Assembly (NCBI GenBank): GCA_963575745.1
Contig: CAUYUJ010000838.1
Span: 17,501 to 81,500 of the forward strand
Source: Prorocentrum cordatum
Taxonomy: Eukaryota > Sar > Dinophyceae > Prorocentrales > Prorocentraceae
Length of the DNA stretch: 64,000 nt
Direction of reading: 5' to 3'
Part shown: piece after piece, positions 10,585-20,779 of the stretch
How positions within the stretch are numbered: the first letter of the stretch is position 1
How the letters are laid out: each line of letters opens with the position of its first letter
Notes under the pieces: generated by a model
What the model saw: the letters and a program-made list of their open reading frames with translations, nothing else
Told to the model about the DNA's origin: nothing
The model's database searches: none
Made by a program: the position numbers and the translations under genes

Positions 10585-10632
10585 GGAAAAGGAGGGAGGA
10601 GGAGGAGGAGGAGGAGGAGGAGGAGGAGGAGT
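10585..10632 (+). repeat. (GGA)n microsatellite
   Basis: This is a run of GGA/GAG units, the first of several polypurine arrays in the window. Confidence 0.9.
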
Positions 10633-10639
10633 AGACGGA

Positions 10640-11160
10640 GGCGCGACACGGATAACAAGAATTCACGACGCAAAACACGGAAATAAACACCGCAACATAC
10701 TCCACGAGACGTGCAACTGCCTGCACAATGATCCATTATCACCGTCGCACCCTTGCTCCGCACGCGTTCGACGGAAACTGGCGGCAATCAAACTGGCCCA
10801 ATCTGCCAGGGCATCGCTCGTGGGGGGAGGGCCCCCTCGCCTCAGGCTGCTCTCCCGCAGCCGCGCCCCGCCGTCGACGGCGAGCGCGCGCCTTGTGGGT
10901 GCCCTGACCGTCCCGGGCGGCCGCCGCAGGCCCGAACGTGCGTTTGATTCGCCCATGTCGTCCAGCCCGCCCATCTAAACCAAGAAATCCGGTTTCTGCT
11001 GAGACATCCTCACGATTCGCTCTTAAACTTAAACTGGCCACGGCGTGCAGGTGACGCTGGCGGTGTGCTGCCCGCGCCGAGGCGAGAGCGCCGTTTGGAC
11101 AGACTTTCGGCCATTGTACGGTTCGGCCCGCAGAGTACGCTATGTTATCAATGCGAGGCT
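10640..11160. other. No supported gene
   Basis: Unique GC-rich sequence; overlapping frames lack recognisable domains. Confidence 0.35.
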
Positions 11161-11425
11161 AAGCTATGCGGTGTGATGCGATGCGATACTATGCTGTGCG
11201 ATGCGATGCTATGCTATGCTACGCCATACTGTGCCATGCGATGATATGCTATTGTATGCGATGCGATGCGATGCGATGCTATGACATGTTATGCGATGTT
11301 ATGCTATGCTATGATATGCTATGATATGCTACGATATGCTAGTCTATGCTGTGCTGTGCGATGCTATGTGATGCTATGCGATGCTATGCTATGCTCTGCT
11401 GTGCGATGCAATGCTATGTTGTAGC
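11160..11425 (+). repeat. Degenerate ATGCT/ATGCG pentamer array
   Basis: About 260 bp consist of atgct, atgcg, atgat and gtgct units in irregular order. Confidence 0.85.
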
Positions 11426-12155
11426 TCCAGTTGGTTCCCCTTCCTCCCCCCCACCACCACACACACAACCTCCTTATCACCCGAAGGGTGGTCGTACATG
11501 TAGGTATGCACCGGCAGGAACTCGCGGCCAGAGACACAACCGCCTCGCGCACACTGGCCTGGAGCGGGGAGGGATGGGGAGGAATAGGAACGATCTGGGA
11601 GGAGCGGGGAGGGGTGCAGAGTGAGGTGTCATGTGGGCCTCTTGGACTGTCTCAGAGCGCTCTGGGATCCACAGGCGCCTACGGAGGTCGTATTGGAGGG
11701 TTTTGTGGGACGTTTTGGGGCGATCCTGGGAGCTTCTTGGACCGTCTTGGAGGCCTTGTTGGGATGTCTTGCGGCGCTCTTGGGGTTCTCTGAGGCCGTC
11801 GTGGACGCTATTAATACAAAGCGCATATGCCCAAAATAGACGCTTCCCAAAGGAATTAGGGCGATGTGTGTTCCTTGCGGCCCTCATGAGTGTCCCCTTG
11901 AAGCCCTCTTCAAGCGCTTGGGGGGCCTCTCGGGCCGTCTTGAAGCCATCATCGGCGTCTTGACGCACTCTTGGACCGTCTCGGAAGCCTCCTGGACCGT
12001 CTGGGGAGCGCCTTCGGGCCCTCCGAAAGCCCCCCGAAGGACCCCGAGGGACACAGTGGGCACCGCGGGGGGGGGAGGGAGTTTGGGAAAAGTGGGCAGC
12101 CTCGGGCCCCAGGGGTCTGGTCGCGGGGTCCGCATGGTGATGGGCAACTATGATG

Positions 12156-12169
12156 AGCGCTTGCGCGCT
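12156..12169 (-). ncRNA. Short hairpin with GCAA tetraloop, downstream of the spliced-leader copy
   Basis: On the minus strand a perfect 5-bp stem agcgc/gcgct closes a GCAA (GNRA-type) loop, starting 14 nt after the last base of the spliced leader. Leader plus hairpin would make an RNA of about 50 nt, similar to the reported size range of dinoflagellate spliced-leader RNAs. No T-run terminator follows. Confidence 0.3.
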
Positions 12170-12183
12170 GCAGTCCGAGCCAC

Positions 12184-12205
12184 CTTGAGCCAAAATGGCT
12201 ACGGA
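12184..12205 (-). ncRNA. Dinoflagellate spliced leader (dinoSL), complete 22-nt copy
   Basis: Reading the minus strand, all 22 bases of the conserved dinoflagellate spliced-leader exon are present, from T at the variable first position through CCGTAGCCATTTTGGC to the terminal CTCAAG. The next bases are GTGGCT, so the leader is followed by a GT that could be a splice donor. In dinoflagellates this leader is trans-spliced to the 5' ends of nuclear mRNAs. A genomic copy can be an SL RNA gene, or a relic carried in by a reverse-transcribed mRNA, which is known to be common in these genomes. The GT and the hairpin at 12156-12169 favour a gene-like copy. Its isolation inside a degenerate repeat and the missing T-run leave this open. 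Confidence 0.85.
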
Positions 12206-12719
12206 TGCTCGTGGGGCGTCTTTTGGGGCTCCTGTGGGGCCTCGTGGAGCCTCTAGGAAGCCTCTAGGGGGCCTCTTGGGCTCTCTTGGGGGCCTCTTGG
12301 GGCCTCCTGGAGGCCTACTGGGGCGGAAGGCTCGAATTGTCGGTTCGTGTTCCCCCTCTTGAACCCCTCTTGGGGCCCTCTTGAGGCGATCTTGGGCGCC
12401 TCTAGGGCCGCCTTGGGGCACTCTTTGGGCCATCTTGGGGGCTCTCTCTATTGCGCCGTCGTGGCGCCCTCTTTGGCTGCCTCTTGGGCCGTCTTGAGCT
12501 TGTTTCTGGGGCCTCATGGGCTGTCTTGAACCGTTGGAAGCACGAAACAGCGAGAACACGAACAACCTTCAAAAACCACTGAGGAAACCTACTTGCTTCG
12601 CCTCCTGAGTGCCTCGTGGGAGCCCTTTTGAAGGCATCTTGGCCATATTGAAGCCCTCTTGGGCTGTCTTCAAAGCCATGTTGAACCGATTTTGGAACGC
12701 TCTTGTGCGGCATTGGGCT

Positions 12720-13339
12720 CTCTAGGACAGGTCTTGGGCCATCAAGGCGCCCTCCTGGACGTCTCTCAGTCTTTCCTCCGTGAATCGGGGTAAGATGCCA
12801 AAGGAATTAAGGTCTCATGTTGACTCCGCTCAGTGGTAGAGGATACGGGATGAAACATCGATGAATATATCGGTTATCCGTTAAGCAGCTACACTCAAGT
12901 ATAGGAAGTGAGGAGTCCGGCCAGGGACGGACGACGACACGGGCCGCCCACGCGCCCCCCCGGCGCGCTCCTTTTCTAACTCGAGCAGTAGATACAGTTT
13001 CGGCATGCAGTGATACCAATGTCAAGGTATGGCAAGGCAGGCAACAGGAGAGGCAAGTGCATGATGAGGCGGAGAGGAGTATATTTACTCCCCCCGCGGC
13101 GGGTTTCGTAGAGTCCAAGCAGCCACAGCCCACCCGGCCTGTGCATATCTACAGCCACCAGAGCGAACCCCAAAAGCATTTTACCGCTCAGCGGCGGTTG
13201 CCAGGAGGCTGAGGGCCGGAGAAAACCCGACGAACCCCACCAACACTTAAATAAAACCTCTCCGCCGATGCGATTATGTCGTTCGGTCGGTGCCGTGGCG
13301 ACTTTGTCGCACGGCCTGTGCATGCCCTCACTTGGTGTA
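12720..13339. other. No supported gene
   Basis: No recognisable coding sequence. A ctcagtggtagag string at 12832 resembles a tRNA A box but lacks a matching B box. Confidence 0.35.
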
Positions 13340-13702
13340 CTAGAGGCACCGCCCCTGCGAAGGCGGAGATGGAGGTCTCGGGTTCGAAGACGATGAGCCT
13401 CCCGTCTGGCCAGCTGTCCAATAAGACGGAGCTGGCCTGCCTCCCTTGCCACTACCAGCATAAGGAGCTGACCTGTTGTACTTGTCCTTGTCCTTGTTCT
13501 TGGTGTACCCCTTGCCTTTCTCTCTCCGAAAGTAGTAGTCGTAGTCGTAGGGGAGCACAAAGTGCCGCGTCCGACTCTCGTTCTCCTCGCGGGACATCCA
13601 GTGAATGGCGCTACGATGGACCCAATATCCCTGCAATCCGTCGTCCGTGTACTTCGGGCAGTGGATCTCGGGATTTGTAGTCGCCAGCAGCACGCCCGGC
13701 AT
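13340..13702 (-). pseudogene. Lys/Tyr-rich coding fragment at the 3' end of the minus-strand gene region
   Basis: A 120-codon frame encodes a protein-like segment with CPKYTDDGLQGYWVHRSAI, then aromatic and basic stretches (DYDYYFRREKGKGY, KNKDKDKY). It lies in line with the minus-strand coding pieces upstream (13611-15485) but in another frame. No family is recognised. The low-complexity Lys/Asp tail resembles the end of an RNA-binding or retroelement protein, but this is only compositional. Confidence 0.35.
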
Positions 13703-15485
13703 TCATGGCCCCGCCGCGCGCGCGCGGACACTGACCAATCCCATGCGTCCCCATCAGAAGAACGTCTCGACTACTCTTCTCCCGCCGTGACGGTTTGACC
13801 GCCGGCGGAGCAAGGAGACTCAGTAACGTCATCGATGGCCCGATCGTCTTGGACGTCGGGCCTTCTAGGCGGAGGAGGCGGATCAGGGCGAACAGCCAGG
13901 CTCGGCCTTGCTTTCGCAACAGGAACCCCTTCCGAACCGGCTGGGCCGTCGGAGGGCTCATCAGCGCCTCCTTCCGCACAGAGACGAATGTCATGCTGCA
14001 TTCTAGCATATCTTACGATGCCCCTGGCGGCAGTAGAACATAGGCACCATTTTTGCCACAGGCAGTACAAAAGGGGCCTTCATCGCTGTCTTGGAGCTCA
14101 GTTGCTTCCACGTATGGGTATAACCAGAAGACAGCATCTTGCAGCTTCGCGCCCTGGCGACGGATTTTTGCGCGACCCTGTCTGCCCATGTCGCGGGCCC
14201 ATGCCTCGATGAGGTCATCTGTCTCCACAGCCGCGCGAATGCGGCAATCAAGCGCGTATGCGTCCGTGAGACGCTTGCCATTGTCATACCCGGCGTCTGC
14301 GTCGCGGGTAAGAAACCCCTCCGAGGGGCATGCAATATAATACCCCTCAGCAATAAAATAACTAATGAGCTCACGGACGATCACAATCACGCGTATGATA
14401 CGGATACCTAACTCAAGGTCTTTAACAGGAATCTTCCAATTCCACTCGATGGTCTGTCGCACATGGTCAGGGACATCATGTGTTACTCCTCCCGTTTGGC
14501 GCAACCTATCGCTTGCGCTCGTGTCCGGGTGGTAGCACGTGTGCTCCATGACATATTGCGCAGCCACATCAGTGGCTTCTGTCTTCGTCATTGTGATGCT
14601 CAACGAGTCATCATCACGGCGAGGGTGCACCAGTCCATTGGGCAGATCGAGATCGATCTTCCCGTCGAGCATCTGCTGGGTCTGGGACCCGCAGACGGCG
14701 GTGAAATCGAGGGTAATTGTTGCGGGTCCCTCGTCGCCTGTCGTCTCGGTTTGACCGGCGACAGGTTTCACCGCACTAAGAGGATGATTAGAACACATTT
14801 TGTTACGTCTGGTCACAGACTTGGATTCACGAGCGGAACGTGCAACGAAACGATCTGCCCAAGCAACCGGCGGGCGTCCACGAGGGCTGGGCCCTGTGGC
14901 GTCCACGCCGGTATCCTGAGTAATGGGCAGCCAGGGTGCGGCTCCTGTTTTTGCGTCTTGCAATGTCTGAAGAGTCGGCGCACAAGTATTTGTCACCTGC
15001 ATGCTGCGCTCTCATTCATCCCAACCTTCGTCATGTGAAATGCACGAGTCAGGTGCTTCTGGCCAATCGAAAGCAGCCAGAGCGGGACAAGAAAAGGGGC
15101 GCGCATACAGATCAATCTCTGTGGCCCAAAGCAGGGGCCACCATTCAGCGATCGGTGGTGCCCTAACCCTTCGTCTCTCAGCCAAGTGTGCAATCCATTT
15201 TATGAATCGCCTCTTGAGGGGTTCAAGGTACTGAAAGAAAGGTCCGTGACGCGCTGGCGGCTGGGCCGCGGCGTGCGCAGGAATCCAGGCAGGAACGCTA
15301 CCAAGGCGGCTGTTTCCAAAGGTTTGACCTGAAGCAGCCATAAGGGTGTATCCATAATCTGCCACCGATTTGCGCTCCAGCTTCAAATTATTGCTCATGT
15401 TCGTCATGACATCCGCTGACGCTGTACGCTGTCGTAGTATTCTGTCTCTAACATAGCGATCATGCGTCCAAGAAAAACGTTTCAT
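13611..15485 (-). pseudogene. Downstream part of the minus-strand gene: three in-frame ORFs split by stops
   Basis: Three successive frames (15485-15012, 15002-14013 and 14009-13611) lie in one reading frame and are separated only by stop codons at 15012 and 14013. The first follows the Tpt1-like ORF, overlapping its end one base out of frame around 15460-15485. The middle one is protein-like, with an Arg/Ile/Val-rich helix near 14400 (ELGIRIIRVIVIVRELISYF) and a C-terminal CxxC (GPFCTACGKNG) near 14050. That motif could be half of a zinc site, and a CPSC motif lies in the preceding ORF. The stops may mark decay, retained introns or sequence errors. Function unknown. Confidence 0.4.
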
Positions 15486-16902
15486 GATTGGGAACGGTCA
15501 ACTCAAAGCCACTGTTCCACAGTGAGTCCTGAATGATTCTGTGCTTAAGTGACTGAAGCAAACAATTGTGTGCAGCCATGTACTTATACCTCACCGGGTT
15601 ATTGCAAGAGGGGCAACGGCCGAAGCCAGTTCGCACCCAGTGCAGTCCAGCACAGAGGAACCGGCCGTCGTCATCCCAGGGAACAGACTGAATAAATGCG
15701 TCTGCCCTGTCAGACCAATGCCTAAACTTTGAGCGCAATGTCAAAACCTCGTGAGTGAGAATCCAACCAAGCATGGAGTTGTTATCAAAAATTACCTCAT
15801 ATGAAGTCCACTCCTGCTTAAAGACAATTGACCATGACATCGACTTTCGGTCCGCATCTAGCCAGTCGTCGACTTTGGAAAGAGTGACAGCTTTGTCGAT
15901 GTCGGTGAAACTTGGCACTTCACGGGACACAAGAGTCAAGTCCTGGCAGACCCCGAACGAAAATCGGGTGAGCACACGGCCATTGAAAACGAAAACTAAT
16001 GGCCAGGAGTCTCTGTGTGTTGGAAGCTGGTCCCACAGACGGACTGTGTCCGCTGCGGGCCATGCCCCAATCGTCGGAAGCTCTCCCGCCTTTGGGTATT
16101 TGCCCATGGCTCGGTGCTCTTTCACAGGAGCAGGCTCTCCATCCCTACGCTGGCTTAGCCAGGAGGGAAAATGGTCTGGACTTTGTATATTTGGGCCCCT
16201 CTTGGTCGGAAGAAGCCTCAACAATCCGTAGTCCGCCTCGAGACAAAGCCCTGATGTGCTCTTTGGGAACTGAATTTCTCCGACCATGGATCCCATCAAC
16301 GCCTCCATGTCAGTAATATGGAGGAGGGGCCCATGACACCTGGCTAGGCCAGGGTCATGGGGCGCATGCATCCTCTCAATGGAGGCAACAAACGTGGAAT
16401 GTCCCTGGCACGCTCGATAGAAAACAGGAACGGGGCACTTAGCCCGCTCTTCCCCAAGAAGGGGCCAGACTTTAAAGTCGTGCCACAGCTTATGAACACT
16501 CGTTCCTTTGATGCTGACAAGGTCTTCAGGAAACACACCTTGGACTCCCACGGTCCCTGGCCGCAACGCGGCTAGGCCGTGAGCAGCAAGTGCGTCTGTT
16601 TGGTATTTATGCCCATCCTCATCCATCTTCTCCACTAGGTCTCCAAAGTAGACCCAGCCTCCCGAAGACCTCGCATAATCAGAACAGTGCCTCGCGAGAT
16701 ACGCAGCAAAATCTCCAATGCGCTTCGCAGACCCATATACTCGACAACCGTGACGTCGCCAAAAATCCGTGGGGCCTAGGGCCGCCGGATTCTCGCGATC
16801 AGAAATTCCCGCAACCAACGGAGTCAGGACCTTCAAGGACTGAGGATCGAATCCGCTGGGAACATCATCAGAGTGAAATTCTGCGCGGAGAAAATCTCGC
16901 AC
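15460..16902 (-). CDS. Tpt1/KptA-like RNA 2'-phosphotransferase domain protein (partial or decayed)
   Basis: The 480-codon frame contains a region resembling Tpt1/KptA enzymes, which remove a 2'-phosphate from spliced tRNA using NAD+. About residues 57-92 match the N-terminal winged-helix pattern, ending in GGWVYFGDLVEK, where the family has a similar GGWV-DLL. RACQGHS at 163-169 matches the family motif RANQGHS, with Cys for Asn, keeping the catalytic Arg and His of that motif. The following GPLLHITDME region is a weaker match to the second half. Residues 220-480 extend well beyond a usual Tpt1 of about 200 residues and include CPSC at 430-433. The listed start is a GTG preceded by in-frame stops, so this is an internal exon or a frame-shifted continuation of 16833-17411. 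Tpt1-like domains are expanded in dinoflagellates; activity here is unproven. Confidence 0.5.
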   Translation of the reverse strand: MRDFLRAEFHSDDVPSGFDPQSLKVLTPLVAGISDRENPAALGPTDFWRRHGCRVYGSAKRIGDFAAYLARHCSDYARSSGGWVYFGDLVEKMDEDGHKYQTDALAAHGLAALRPGTVGVQGVFPEDLVSIKGTSVHKLWHDFKVWPLLGEERAKCPVPVFYRACQGHSTFVASIERMHAPHDPGLARCHGPLLHITDMEALMGSMVGEIQFPKSTSGLCLEADYGLLRLLPTKRGPNIQSPDHFPSWLSQRRDGEPAPVKEHRAMGKYPKAGELPTIGAWPAADTVRLWDQLPTHRDSWPLVFVFNGRVLTRFSFGVCQDLTLVSREVPSFTDIDKAVTLSKVDDWLDADRKSMSWSIVFKQEWTSYEVIFDNNSMLGWILTHEVLTLRSKFRHWSDRADAFIQSVPWDDDGRFLCAGLHWVRTGFGRCPSCNNPVRYKYMAAHNCLLQSLKHRIIQDSLWNSGFELTVPNHETFFLDA

Positions 16903-17411
16903 CTGCTCAAAACTACCTTCTCACCTAACAATGCAAATATGGGATCCTCAACGAGCTCCGCAATTTGTTTGAGCGTGCCAAACGTTTTGTTGCGAAGGGC
17001 CTCTACACCAGGGGGCACAGGACCAATAGTGTGGGCCTCTCGAACTCTCCGCTTCAGATGGATGGGCGTAATGTCAAAAAATCGAGTGCGGTCATCCAGC
17101 GAAAGAAAAAATCTTTCGCCCCTAAAGTGGTCAGCATGGCCGACGTTAACCTCATGATCGCCCTCACGGGGCGAATCTTCCGTCGCGCTAGGCTGCCGCA
17201 TATCAGGGGGAGGCGGCAGTTTCTCCCTGCAGAAGAAGTTGGTAGAGGCTGGGCCAAACCGATAATGCTCCTCCTCAAGGTGGATAAAGTCAGGGTCCCC
17301 TTGATGCGGGAACTCATGGAGGTGAGCAAGATCTGGGCTGGCCTCAAGGGACCCCGGTGTGTCTGGGACACCCGGAGCTCTGTCCGCTGGGAATAACAAA
17401 AACGAGTACAA
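16833..17411 (-). CDS. Acidic, Pro-rich segment upstream of the Tpt1-like domain
   Basis: On the minus strand this protein-like frame starts right after a T-rich tract that ends in an AG acceptor at 17387, with coding probably starting at 17386 (ADRAPGVPDTPGSLEAS). It runs into the Tpt1-like ORF with a one-base frame change in the 70-bp overlap at 16833-16902. It includes a Glu/His-rich stretch and a basic stretch, THLKRRVREAHTIG-like, near 17040. No domain is recognised. Position and strand make it the exon before the 2'-phosphotransferase-like region. Confidence 0.45.
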   Translation of the reverse strand: MYSFLLFPADRAPGVPDTPGSLEASPDLAHLHEFPHQGDPDFIHLEEEHYRFGPASTNFFCREKLPPPPDMRQPSATEDSPREGDHEVNVGHADHFRGERFFLSLDDRTRFFDITPIHLKRRVREAHTIGPVPPGVEALRNKTFGTLKQIAELVEDPIFALLGEKVVLSRCEIFSAQNFTLMMFPADSILSP

Positions 17412-17430
17412 AAAAAAAGAAAAAGAAAAA

Positions 17431-17463
<33 letters not shown>

Positions 17464-17700
17464 AAAAAAATATAATTGAAAAAAAATAAAAGCGATTAGA
17501 GCAAAAAAAAAGCAAAGAAAAAAACAAAAAAAATTAAAAAACCAAAAAGAAAAAAAAAAAAAAAAACAAAAAAAGAAGAACCACACACACACCAACAACA
17601 GAACAAAAAAAAAGAAAAAAGATAAAAACGAAAAAAAAAAAAAAAGAACAAAGGAAAGAAAAAAAACAATAAAATAAAACTAAAAATAAAAGGCTTCGCC
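17387..17700 (-). other. T-rich intron-like tract
   Basis: About 300 bp are nearly pure A/T, with long A runs on the plus strand and so T runs on the minus strand. They lie between two coding-like minus-strand segments and end in TTATTCCCAG at 17387. This looks like an intron with a long polypyrimidine tract. The donor could not be fixed; dinoflagellate introns may start with GT, GC or GA. Confidence 0.5.
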
Positions 17701-18506
17701 ACGTCATATCCGCTCGGAGCAACGACCGGCGGGGTTGCCTTCGCAGCGGGCGCAGCCGCCTCGTCAGAGGAGCTCTGGACATCTTTGGTAGGGGATGACT
17801 CGGCAGCCTCATGCGGCGCAGCGTGCATTGCATCAACAGCGCCCGAATCGACCATCATCGGGTCCCCTTGTGTCGGCGTGCTCTCCGCTCTGGCTGGGCC
17901 AGGCGGAGGCTTAGGTGCACTCGCCGCCGCGGCTGAGCCGGACGGTGGCGCAGGGGGAGTAGGCAGCCTGTTTCCACCCGCAATCAAGTTGCCCTCAGTG
18001 CGAGGCTGAGAACGCTTGCTCTTCGCGGCAACCACAGGAGTAGGGACGAAATCTGGTTTCGTGTCCTTGATATGGTCAACAACAGTGGCTGCAAACCGCT
18101 TCCACGGGTCCGACTACTCTCCTGGCTCGTGTTTCCTCTTTTTCTCAGCAAGCTTGTATATCCTCATTGCTGCGTCAATTTGCACATCCATTTCCTGCAA
18201 GCTAATTATCAGGATCCTCGACGACCGTCGGCTGATCGGCAACTGCGCGACGCCGTTCATGGAAGAAATTGCGTTCATTGTTGAGCGCGTTGCGTGCTTG
18301 CGTTCCTTCAAAGTGGCGATGTGAGACGTCTTTGATGGTCCGGAAAATATTAGACGCAGCGTCTTCCCCTTCTGGGGGCAGAGACTCCTCTGACGAGGGA
18401 TCTCCGTCCGTCTGACTCGGGAGAGGCGCTGCAGGAATGCCCACCCTTTCATTGCCTCCGGGGCGATTAGAGCCCACATCCTCGGCAGTCTTGGCTTCTG
18501 TCTCAA
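17701..18506 (-). pseudogene. Ala/Pro/Ser-rich coding segment of the minus-strand gene
   Basis: Two pieces in one reading frame (18506-18114 and 18111 to about 17700) are separated by one TAG at 18114-18116. The first ends with a charged helix (MDVQIDAAMRIYKLAEKKRK). The second continues with SDPWKRFAATVVDHIKDTK and then a long disordered stretch rich in Ala, Pro, Ser and Thr up to the T-rich tract. The stop may lie in a retained intron or be a mutation. No catalytic domain is seen; it probably forms a linker of the same protein as the Tpt1-like domain. Confidence 0.4.
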
Positions 18507-19233
18507 TTGCCGCGGCCATTGCCACGGGGCCTTCGGCCCGCGCAGCCGGTTTCACCCCGGCGCCACCTTGGGCAGACTGGGAAGACCCCGGATAAGCTTT
18601 AAAATGCTGTTGCTGAGGTGCCGCCTTGGGCGCAGCATCAGCTTCCTGGAGTCTGTAGTCAGCGCATGGCTGACGCTCAACGCTCCGCCTCGCAGTCCGG
18701 GGAGGGGGCTCAGGCGAACGGAGACTCGGTGTCCAAGTCGGCCTACTCGGGGGCGCAGGCCAAGCCTGGGGCTTGCCTTTCGCCGTCCCCGAGCCCGCCG
18801 GCTTGGCCGGTGGCTGCGCAGCCGTGGGCGCAGCATCAGCGGGCCTCGCCGGCGATCTCTCCTCAGTAACTGCGGTGCCCGCCGATCGAACTGAAGGGTT
18901 GTCGGCTCCAGCATCGATGCGAGCCACCTTGGCCGGTGGAGGCTTCGGGCCCTTGGCCACTGAAGTATCCAGAATCAAGAGATGCGAGCCCTCCCAGCCC
19001 CCCTTCCCACCGAAGTCGAACCCTCCATCGAACGGCACATCCCCACGATGTTCCCCTTCTTCATCCACGCCCTGCGGGAGAGAGGGCGATAGACGATGCG
19101 CCGTGACTTCTTGACTAGACCTCGCACGCCCACGGAGGAAAGATGAGGGAGATCTGGAATGGTACATTCGACGATGCACCGCGAGCTCAGGACTAAACCT
19201 CGCACCTCCACGGGGCCAACCGCGGACCTGCAC
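18202..19233 (-). CDS. Disordered Ala/Pro-rich N-terminal segment, unrecognised
   Basis: The 343-codon frame begins in an Arg/Ser-rich region and becomes Pro/Ala/Lys-rich (residues 90-220), then acidic with a charged end (RNALNNERNFFHERRRA). It stops at TAA 18202, beyond which coding character continues in the frame of 18506. It could be the 5' end of the fragmented minus-strand gene that reaches down to 13.3 kb. Codon use is GC-rich like the other pieces. The start is not certain, and several downstream Met codons would do as well. Confidence 0.4.
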   Translation of the reverse strand: MQVRGWPRGGARFSPELAVHRRMYHSRSPSSFLRGRARSSQEVTAHRLSPSLPQGVDEEGEHRGDVPFDGGFDFGGKGGWEGSHLLILDTSVAKGPKPPPAKVARIDAGADNPSVRSAGTAVTEERSPARPADAAPTAAQPPAKPAGSGTAKGKPQAWPAPPSRPTWTPSLRSPEPPPRTARRSVERQPCADYRLQEADAAPKAAPQQQHFKAYPGSSQSAQGGAGVKPAARAEGPVAMAAAIETEAKTAEDVGSNRPGGNERVGIPAAPLPSQTDGDPSSEESLPPEGEDAASNIFRTIKDVSHRHFEGTQARNALNNERNFFHERRRAVADQPTVVEDPDN

Positions 19234-19257
19234 ACGGCTAACGGAGCAGATCCTGTA

Positions 19258-19460
19258 TGACTCAATCCGATTCCTCCTCCTCCTCTGATCTCCCTCCTCC
19301 TCCCCCTTCCCTTCCTACAGTCCTTTCCTCCGCCCATCCTTCTCCTGCTCCTCCTCCTCCTCCTCCTGCTCCTCATCTCCCTTCTCCTCCTCCTCCTCCT
19401 CCTCCTCCAACTTTTCCTCCCCCTCCTCCTCCCTCCTCCTCCTCCCTCCTCCTCTTCCCC
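19258..19460 (+). repeat. (CTC)n polypyrimidine array
   Basis: Imperfect CTC/CCT units; a second looser block lies at 19665-19775. Confidence 0.85.
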
Positions 19461-19808
19461 CCAAAAGCGTTTTCCTTTCGCCAGTGGGGGTGTTCTTGTT
19501 CTCATCCGTCCAGCCGATCTCCTTCAGCATGTGGCCCTCGCCCCACCACGCGCCCCTCGTGCCCTGCGTCTCGGTCAAACGAATGGCCGCCTTTTTGCAA
19601 TACTCGCACCACTGGAAATCGCCTGACGAGAGTAAACACATGGCATGGCATTGCCTCTTCCCTCCCCCCGAGGATCCTCCATTTCTCCCCCCTCCTCCCT
19701 TTCCCTCTCCCTCCTCCTCCCCCTTGGTTCCTCCCCCATGTTCCCCCTTTGCCCCCCCCCCTCCTCCCCCTGTTAACCTCAGGTCGCCAGTCTTCTCCCA
19801 TTTCTTCA

Positions 19809-19972
<164 letters not shown>

Positions 19973-19974
19973 CT

Positions 19975-20737
19975 AGCGCGATCGAATTCCAACCTGACCT
20001 CGTGCGGCTCCTTCGCGAGACGGGCCCTGGGGATCGAGCGCGCGGGCCGTCGGCGCGCCGACGGGGGTGGCGCGACCGCGCGTCTGCCTGGTCTCACAGG
20101 TTCGCACCAACCCCTAAACGTATGCGTATATATATATATATAACGTCACCCAAAGTCCGGAGGCGTTGCATGGCGTTCTCGTGTTCTTTCTGGGACTCGC
20201 GCCGTTCCTTGGCGCGTGCTTTCTGGTCACTGGTCTGCGTGGGCCTTGCTTTCGGCGGCCCTTCTCCTTTGTTGGCTGCCTTTCCCATGGCCTGGGCTGG
20301 AAGCATTAAGTGTGCGTGCGTGTGCGCGCGCGTGCGTGCGTGTGTGTGCACAGTGTGTATGTGTGTGTGTGCGCGCGTGCGTGTGTGTGTATGTGCGTGT
20401 GCGTGTGGCGTGCGTGCGTGCGTGCGTGCGTTGTGTGGATGTATGTGTGTGCGTGCGTCTGTGTGTGTTTGTGTGTGTTTGTGTGTGTGCGTGCGTGTCC
20501 GTGCGCCTTCCTTGAGCGCGCGTGTGCGCGCGTGCATCTAGGTCGATCTGTAGCGCCTTTCGCTGGCAAGGTCCAAGTCTGACGCGCGTCGTCGGTCGGT
20601 CGATCGGGGGCCCGCGCGGGCGCGGGGGGGGCAGCCAGAACGGTGGGGGGCGAACGTCGGCACTTCGGCCGGAGCGACAGGTTGGGGCCCTCCTTCTATA
20701 GATGTGCTTAAAGTGTACCCACACATGTATGTGGATA

Positions 20738-20779
<42 letters not shown>

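Larger units (their letters stand above)
11600..12720 (+). repeat. Degenerate dispersed repeat, family of gcctcttgggggcc, copy 1
   Basis: Ten- to twelve-base units built on cctcttggg, ggccgtcttgg and ggccatcttgg recur irregularly. The family also fills 50228-50880, 51250-51830 and 56090-56600. In three of the blocks there is a related non-repeat insert, such as cagcgagaacacgaacaacc at 12550, with counterparts near 51666 and 56463. Long ORFs here are repeat translations. Confidence 0.75.

Noticed and set aside
12826-12900. tRNA-like A box ctcagtggtagag
   Set aside because: No B box and no cloverleaf could be found within a suitable distance.
13375-13400. B-box-like gggttcgaaga string
   Set aside because: No matching A box upstream; it lies in the minus-strand coding region.
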